Source of the DNA: Ruegeria sp. YS9
GTDB lineage: Bacteria; Pseudomonadota; Alphaproteobacteria; Rhodobacterales; Rhodobacteraceae
Direction of reading: 5' to 3'
DNA length: 64,000 nt
Assembly: GCF_024628725.1 (NCBI RefSeq)
Contig: NZ_CP102409.1
Span: 901,001 to 965,000 of the forward strand
Positions 59,395 to 64,000 of the stretch are shown here, in pieces. Within the stretch, counting starts at the first letter, position 1, and every line of letters begins with the position of its first letter. The translations under genes were made by a program, and so were the position numbers. The notes beneath the pieces were generated by a model that had not been told where the DNA came from, did not search any database, and was given only the letters and a program-made list of their open reading frames with translations.

Positions 59395-59827
59395 GGGTGC
59401 TGCTCTTGTTTTTGAGTTTCCCCCATTATGGCAGGTGATGTGGTCCGGGGGAAGAGGGGCGCGAGGTGTTGTGGGTGGTTTAAAGGCGCGGGGCCGCGGT
59501 TTGCTTGCACAATTTGGCGGACGTCATGATCGGCGGTCTTGCTTGAAACCACCACCCCCGGCCATGGCGCGGGAAGGTTCTGTACTGCAGTTATCGCTAG
59601 ATGGTCGGGGCCTGTATTCCCTTCGCATTTTTCACGGCAAACCCGTCCGATACAACCAGCGACACGTCAAATACCGTTATGCGATCGGATGCAAGTCAGC
59701 CTTGCGACGCCTCGGGCTCATTGACGGAATCGCATTAAAAATATATCGTGAAGGCAGACTCCCAAATTATCTTTCTATTGGTTCCAAGCGTTCAAGAGTT
59801 ACGTTTATTCGTAATTGGAAGGCTGCT
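59395..59827. other. Intergenic stretch upstream of the PKD gene pair
   Basis: About 430 bases divergent between parE and the next gene. An in-frame open stretch precedes the ATG at 59828 but shows no protein-like content. TTGACG (59,721-59,726) followed by TATATC (59,742-59,747), spaced 15, is a weak promoter candidate for the downstream pair. Nothing else seen. Confidence 0.4.
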
Positions 59828-60490
59828 ATGGCTACGTTTCAGGACGTTCAGGCAGCAGTGCATGATATTGCTGCCCGTTTGAATGTCACCCCAGAGCTTG
59901 CTCGTGCTGCGCTGATTAACCCCGTGTTGGCGCTTGAGGAACTTGGGTTCGATCTGGATCTTTCAGGTCGGCTCGAGCTGGAGGACAGAGCGCGGTTTTC
60001 CAAGAAACAGATCGTCGAACGCAAAAGCTTGCGGAAAAAGATTTTCGCCGCGTCCGGGCATGAATTTGACCCCGGGCAGGAACAGGATCTGGCTGTGGTG
60101 CTTTTCGACGAGTTGAAGCTGGTCGATGATGCTTCAAAACGCCCTGACCTGTCTCCGTTGTCCTTGCCGACGCGAAAAGTGCGTTCTTCCACCTCCAAAG
60201 TGAAGGTGGCCAGGGTCAAGGCATCGGAAATCGCGCGCCGGTTTCCCGGGAAAGCCAAGGGCAAATCCGTCGCCGGACTCGATCCAAGTCTGATCGAGCC
60301 CGCGAAGATTCCCGACCCGCTGGAAGCACTGGGCAAGGCGCACAAAATCATCGCTCCGCTGCTTGCCTACCGGCAACTTGATGCGTCGACACCGCGTTTT
60401 GCGACCGAGGCGCTGTATCGTGCCGTGCGAACCGGGAAACGCAGGCTGGTCAATATCACGCCCCGCGCCGTTGTCACCGGCACTGCTTGA
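59828..60490 (+). CDS. Uncharacterised protein preceding the PKD-repeat gene
   Basis: 220 residues from ATG 59828 (MATFQDVQAAVHDIAARLNV). The N-terminal 100 residues are helical and acidic-basic (TPELARAALINPVLALEELG, LELEDRARFSKKQIVERKSL). A basic linker (RKVRSSTSKVKVARVKASEI) follows, then a C-terminal segment FATEALYRAVRTGKRRLVNI. No signal peptide and no recognised family. It ends 48 bases before the large PKD gene and is probably cotranscribed with it. Confidence 0.65.
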   Translation: MATFQDVQAAVHDIAARLNVTPELARAALINPVLALEELGFDLDLSGRLELEDRARFSKKQIVERKSLRKKIFAASGHEFDPGQEQDLAVVLFDELKLVDDASKRPDLSPLSLPTRKVRSSTSKVKVARVKASEIARRFPGKAKGKSVAGLDPSLIEPAKIPDPLEALGKAHKIIAPLLAYRQLDASTPRFATEALYRAVRTGKRRLVNITPRAVVTGTA

Positions 60491-60538
60491 AGACACCCGG
60501 GCGCGATTCCCTCGCGCCGTCACACCGAGGACGTCAGG

Positions 60539-63500
60539 ATGGCAAATACAAGAGGATATGAAGTTGTCGTCGAAGCCTCGGAAGAGGTCCTGCGAAAGGT
60601 CATTCGGGGGGCGTGGAAGTCCGCGGAATGCGACGATGATCCCGGCGATGAAGGCCGCATTCCCGAATTCATGGATGTTCCCGCAGGTGAAACCTTTGGC
60701 GGTTTCGTCGTAGCTGACGGGTCGGTTCAGATTCCCGAAGACCAGTTGGACGCCAGCCTGCGCCCGGACATCACCGGTGCCGAAATTCAACTTGGTGTCC
60801 TGATCCAGATCGAAATCGAAAACCCCCCGGTTCCTTCCGCGCAAATGCTGACGATGACGGCCGATCTTGCTGCGGCTGCGCCGATCGGTCTGATCCCCGG
60901 GCGGCAGGATGTGGGATGGCTGTTGGACGGTCTGCCTCGCAGCCAGGTGTCCGCAACGCTGACCAGCGGCGATCCGATTGCGTCCAACATCGAATTGTTC
61001 GCAAGTGAATTCGTGGACAAAGCCTATGAGAACGGTGGCCCCGGCGGACCGATTGACCCGGCCTTCCCATCCATTCCCCATGTCATCGATGAGACCGCGC
61101 TGCCATTTGCCTTGGGAGCGTTGACGACGGATGTCCATGCGGAAATCTTCAACGACGACTCGGTTGCGGCGCACGATATTGAAACCACCGTGTCCGGCGG
61201 TGACATAACAATTTCGCTGCCGGTCTATCTGCGGATGTTCAACATTGTTGTCGGTCCGGCCGTACAGCTCTTTTTCAATCCGCAGGATCCCATGGGGATC
61301 GAAACGCGGATCAACATCACGGCACCTTTCAGCCGGGTCGGTTCAGAGTTCCGCACGGATTTGAATGCGGCCATCGTCACCGTGGACGCGATCAATCCGG
61401 CCGGTCCGGAATATGGGCCAGAGGGTGACAACTATATCGATAACCGCGATCAGCTTGCGGCGATCCCGTTGGTCGCGATTGACCTCGACGCCCAGATTTC
61501 CAGCGAACTGGTGTCGCGTGGGCAGGAACTGGCCAGTGGCCTGGGCGAGATTTCCATTGCTGCCCCGACCGTGGCCGAGATCGAAGAATTCATCGGCGAC
61601 TTCTTTCACCGGGATCTGGAAGCACGCGACTTCGTTTACATCTGGGGACCGGAGGCAACGGACGAAGAGTTTGAAGTCGACAGTATCACCGTCGGAGTGA
61701 CAAACGAGTTTCTGGCCATCGCCTTGAACGATGATGGTGGCGGTGACGTAGGCGGGCTTGCCAATTTCATTCCGGCCGACAGGGATTTTGCAATTGCCAT
61801 CAGCGCGGCCCAGGTTGAAGCATCGATTGAAACGGCGCGCATCGAAGCTGAATTGTCGGATGATGACCTTCCGAAGACCTTTACACCTGACGGGCGCGAA
61901 GTCCGGCTGACCGATCTGGACGTGAGCCTCAGGGCGGGGGCGATCAGAATATCGGGCAAAGTGACGGTCGTGGATGCGATCCTGGGCAGCATTGATGTGG
62001 ATGCCGACTTTTTCAACGACGTCGGTTTGCGCTGGCAGCCGAACGGTTCGCTGGGCCCAGACGGCGGGCAGCAAATGGATCACTTTGAAATCGACAGCGA
62101 TGTCGATCCCGAAGAATCCGTGCTGCTTTGGGTGCTGACGGCAATCGCCGCGATACTGTCGTTCGGCGCTTTCGGAATTCTGGGCGCACTGGTCGTTGTG
62201 ATCGTGGCCCTTGTCGTCCGCGGTATTGCCGAAAGCATGGGCAGCGAAATCCTGTCAGATGAAGTTACGAATACGGTTACGGGCATCACCGGCTGGCCGG
62301 AAAACCTTGCCAGGATCGGGCGGGTCGAAGCGGTATTCTCGGACCCGATCGTGATTGATACCGACGGTCTTGAAATCGCCGGAGATTTCACTGTCATAAG
62401 CAGTTGCGAGGCCACGGATGTCGTCCCGGCGGATTCGGGTGGGGCACGGTCGGGTGCGGCCGCATCGGCCATGTCGCTTGCGGCTGTGAATGAACATCCT
62501 GACGCGGGGTACGAATGGTTGCCGGGTGACGGGACACCGGCCGCGGTCTTGCCCTCGATTCAGCATGTCTATGCGGCAAGTGGCGTCTATACCGCAAAAC
62601 ATGCGCTGACGATGAACCAGCCGGGCGGCGCGCGCAGTCGCAGTTTCTCGCTTGTTACCGTCGAAAACGTGCCGCCGACAGTGGATGCCGGACCGGATCT
62701 GACGGTGCAGGAGGGCGAAGAGGTCACTCTGGTCGCGCGGTTCCGAGACGTCGAATACCCCGACACCCACGAATCCATGTGGTATTTCGGTGATCACCAC
62801 GCGCCGAAACCCGGTGTGATTTCCGAAACCAATGGTCCTCCTGCGGCGACAGGCACGTCGACCGTGACCCATGCCTGGTGCGATAATGGCGAATACACGG
62901 TCACGGTGCGTATTCGCGACGTCAATGGGGGCGAGGCCATCGACACCCTGCGTGTCACCGTTACCAATGTTCCGCCCAAAGTCGAAGCTGGCCCGGATCT
63001 TTATGCGTATGTCTGCACACCGATCACGCTTGTCGCCGATTTCCGGGATCCCGGCTGGTGTGACACGCATACAGCCAAGTGGGATTTCGGCGATTGCAGC
63101 GAACCCCGCACCGCCCTGATCGAGGAGACGAACGAGCCACCGGCAGCCGAAGGCACGGCGACCGCCTCACATATCTATGAAAACTGTGGTGACTTCCGGG
63201 CCATCTGTACCGTCATGGATGACGATGGCGCCTTTGGTCAGGATGACCTGACCGTCCGGGTCGTGCATCTGCTGAATCCCGGTTTCGAAGATGGTTTCCG
63301 TTCGCTTCCGGCGGGCAATGTCGGTCGGTTCTGGACACCCTATGCATGGCTGACCGACTTGGCAGCCTTTCACGCCGGAAAGGGAAATCCCGTTCCGCAA
63401 TTGGCCCCGATCCCCGCCGATGCCTTTGACTGCGAAGGTTGCATCGTCCGGACCGGCGACAGATCCCAACGGGTCATCGCGCAGCGCGGTCTTCGTGTTG

Positions 63501-64000
63501 GCCTGTGGCAGTCGCTGGGTTCAAACCCGGGATGGGATTATGAGTTCTCGTGTTGGTTCACAACAGAAGCCCGCAGTGCAGGCAGCTATGCTCTGGGGTT
63601 GGACCCGCGCGGTGGTGATGATCCGCGGGCGGCCTGGGTGGAATGGTGGACTGGTGACCTTGACGGTGCCTGGCGCCAATTGCGGGGCCGCGTGACGGCG
63701 GAAGCCGAAGCCGTAACGGTATTTCTGGAATTCAGCGGAGATGATCCGCGCAATGATGTGCTTGGATACATTGATGATTGTGCGTTCATCGCGATTCAAC
63801 CGCATTGCCCTGACCAGCCGAAGCCCGATCCGGAAATTCCCCCGCGTGAACGTTGCATTGATTTTCGCGGCCAGAAACTGCCTTCCCGCCATCCGGTATT
63901 GAACGTTGGCGGTGTGCGGTTCCTGCCGACCAAAGGCAGCCTTCTTCAGATCATTGGCGGGTTCCAACCGCAAGGCACACCCAAACTGTTGCTTTCCATC
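60539..64000 (+). CDS. Very large PKD-repeat protein (partial, runs off right edge)
   Basis: Visible 1,154 residues; the gene continues beyond the window. N-terminal MANTRGYEVVVEASEEVLRK begins a beta-rich region of about 520 residues (TMTADLAAAAPIGLIPGRQD, EISIAAPTVAEIEEFIGDFF) that looks like a tubular lipid-binding fold of the P47/OrfX type, although I cannot confirm this. A hydrophobic segment follows at about 528-567. Two PKD-type repeats follow at about 700-908 (NVPPTVDAGPDLTVQEGEEV, then NVPPKVEAGPDLYAYVCTPI), then a C-terminal carbohydrate-binding-like domain from about 910. No signal peptide is seen. Confidence 0.8.
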   Translation, partial: MANTRGYEVVVEASEEVLRKVIRGAWKSAECDDDPGDEGRIPEFMDVPAGETFGGFVVADGSVQIPEDQLDASLRPDITGAEIQLGVLIQIEIENPPVPSAQMLTMTADLAAAAPIGLIPGRQDVGWLLDGLPRSQVSATLTSGDPIASNIELFASEFVDKAYENGGPGGPIDPAFPSIPHVIDETALPFALGALTTDVHAEIFNDDSVAAHDIETTVSGGDITISLPVYLRMFNIVVGPAVQLFFNPQDPMGIETRINITAPFSRVGSEFRTDLNAAIVTVDAINPAGPEYGPEGDNYIDNRDQLAAIPLVAIDLDAQISSELVSRGQELASGLGEISIAAPTVAEIEEFIGDFFHRDLEARDFVYIWGPEATDEEFEVDSITVGVTNEFLAIALNDDGGGDVGGLANFIPADRDFAIAISAAQVEASIETARIEAELSDDDLPKTFTPDGREVRLTDLDVSLRAGAIRISGKVTVVDAILGSIDVDADFFNDVGLRWQPNGSLGPDGGQQMDHFEIDSDVDPEESVLLWVLTAIAAILSFGAFGILGALVVVIVALVVRGIAESMGSEILSDEVTNTVTGITGWPENLARIGRVEAVFSDPIVIDTDGLEIAGDFTVISSCEATDVVPADSGGARSGAAASAMSLAAVNEHPDAGYEWLPGDGTPAAVLPSIQHVYAASGVYTAKHALTMNQPGGARSRSFSLVTVENVPPTVDAGPDLTVQEGEEVTLVARFRDVEYPDTHESMWYFGDHHAPKPGVISETNGPPAATGTSTVTHAWCDNGEYTVTVRIRDVNGGEAIDTLRVTVTNVPPKVEAGPDLYAYVCTPITLVADFRDPGWCDTHTAKWDFGDCSEPRTALIEETNEPPAAEGTATASHIYENCGDFRAICTVMDDDGAFGQDDLTVRVVHLLNPGFEDGFRSLPAGNVGRFWTPYAWLTDLAAFHAGKGNPVPQLAPIPADAFDCEGCIVRTGDRSQRVIAQRGLRVGLWQSLGSNPGWDYEFSCWFTTEARSAGSYALGLDPRGGDDPRAAWVEWWTGDLDGAWRQLRGRVTAEAEAVTVFLEFSGDDPRNDVLGYIDDCAFIAIQPHCPDQPKPDPEIPPRERCIDFRGQKLPSRHPVLNVGGVRFLPTKGSLLQIIGGFQPQGTPKLLLSI

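Noticed and set aside
58498..59415. 305-codon plus-strand open frame
   Set aside because: Antisense to parE; no plausible fold.
60134..61174. 346-codon minus-strand open frame
   Set aside because: Antisense to the PKD protein and its partner; composition-driven.
1..64000. CRISPR array
   Set aside because: No regularly spaced direct repeats of 25-40 bases were seen.

Overview
The window looks like high-GC alphaproteobacterial DNA, most likely from the marine Roseobacter group (Rhodobacteraceae). This rests on recognisable protein families and local gene order (tRNA-Cys, isoaspartyl methyltransferase, TolC, a PopZ-like protein, CobQ, the small RDFVDGTAFNN protein, EF-P), not on a database search. 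Two broad zones are visible. Positions 1 to about 41,822 are accessory in character. From tRNA-Cys (41,822-41,895) to the right edge the content is mostly core chromosome, apart from a pair of damaged IS5 copies and an unusual PKD-repeat gene at the end.

Left zone. 1-3,227: a four-gene envelope cluster (glycine-zipper protein, small secreted protein, outer-membrane-like protein, DUF1254 protein) divergent from an AraC regulator. 3,876-5,489: a cobalt-type nitrile hydratase operon (nthA, nthB, activator). 5,816-8,144: an SRPBCC protein, then a MerR regulator divergent from a CDF-like metal transporter and a membrane methyltransferase, with a textbook MerR-type promoter between them. Three copies of a short palindromic intergenic repeat lie in this stretch. 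8,419-12,353: an alpha/beta hydrolase, a membrane-anchored AraC-type regulator coupled to a secreted barrel-like protein, and a small membrane protein. 12,507-23,324: a complete VirB-type type IV secretion operon on the minus strand (virB1, B2, B3, B4, a 52-residue VirB7-like lipoprotein, a second transglycosylase, B5, B8, B9, B10, B11, a DUF4177 protein, B6). No VirD4 and no relaxase are in the window.

24,164-37,286 is the most interesting metabolic region. It holds a DUF1989 protein; an operon of a BtpA/SgcQ-like TIM barrel, a phosphoribosyltransferase and a second PRPP synthetase; a LysR regulator; a PotDBCA-type ABC importer; a PuuE-like cyclic-amide hydrolase; an Fcy1-like deaminase; a GATR-type regulator; and a creatinase. 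An IS481-family element separates the last two. I read it as a creatinine/creatine nitrogen-scavenging locus with an unexplained phosphoribosyl branch. 37,756-41,759 is a small integrative module: two tyrosine recombinases, an XRE regulator, a divergent pair of ribbon-helix-helix proteins with two perfect operators between them, and an AlpA-like protein. It abuts tRNA-Cys, the likely integration site.

Right zone. Housekeeping genes run from pcm, tolC, a PopZ-like gene, cobQ and efp through ygfZ, a glycosyltransferase, an EamA transporter and a UDP-glucuronate decarboxylase to parE. Two IS5-family copies in opposite orientation abut the parE stop codon. The window ends inside a very large gene encoding an N-terminal beta-rich region, a hydrophobic segment, two PKD-type repeats and a C-terminal carbohydrate-binding-like region, preceded by a small uncharacterised partner gene.
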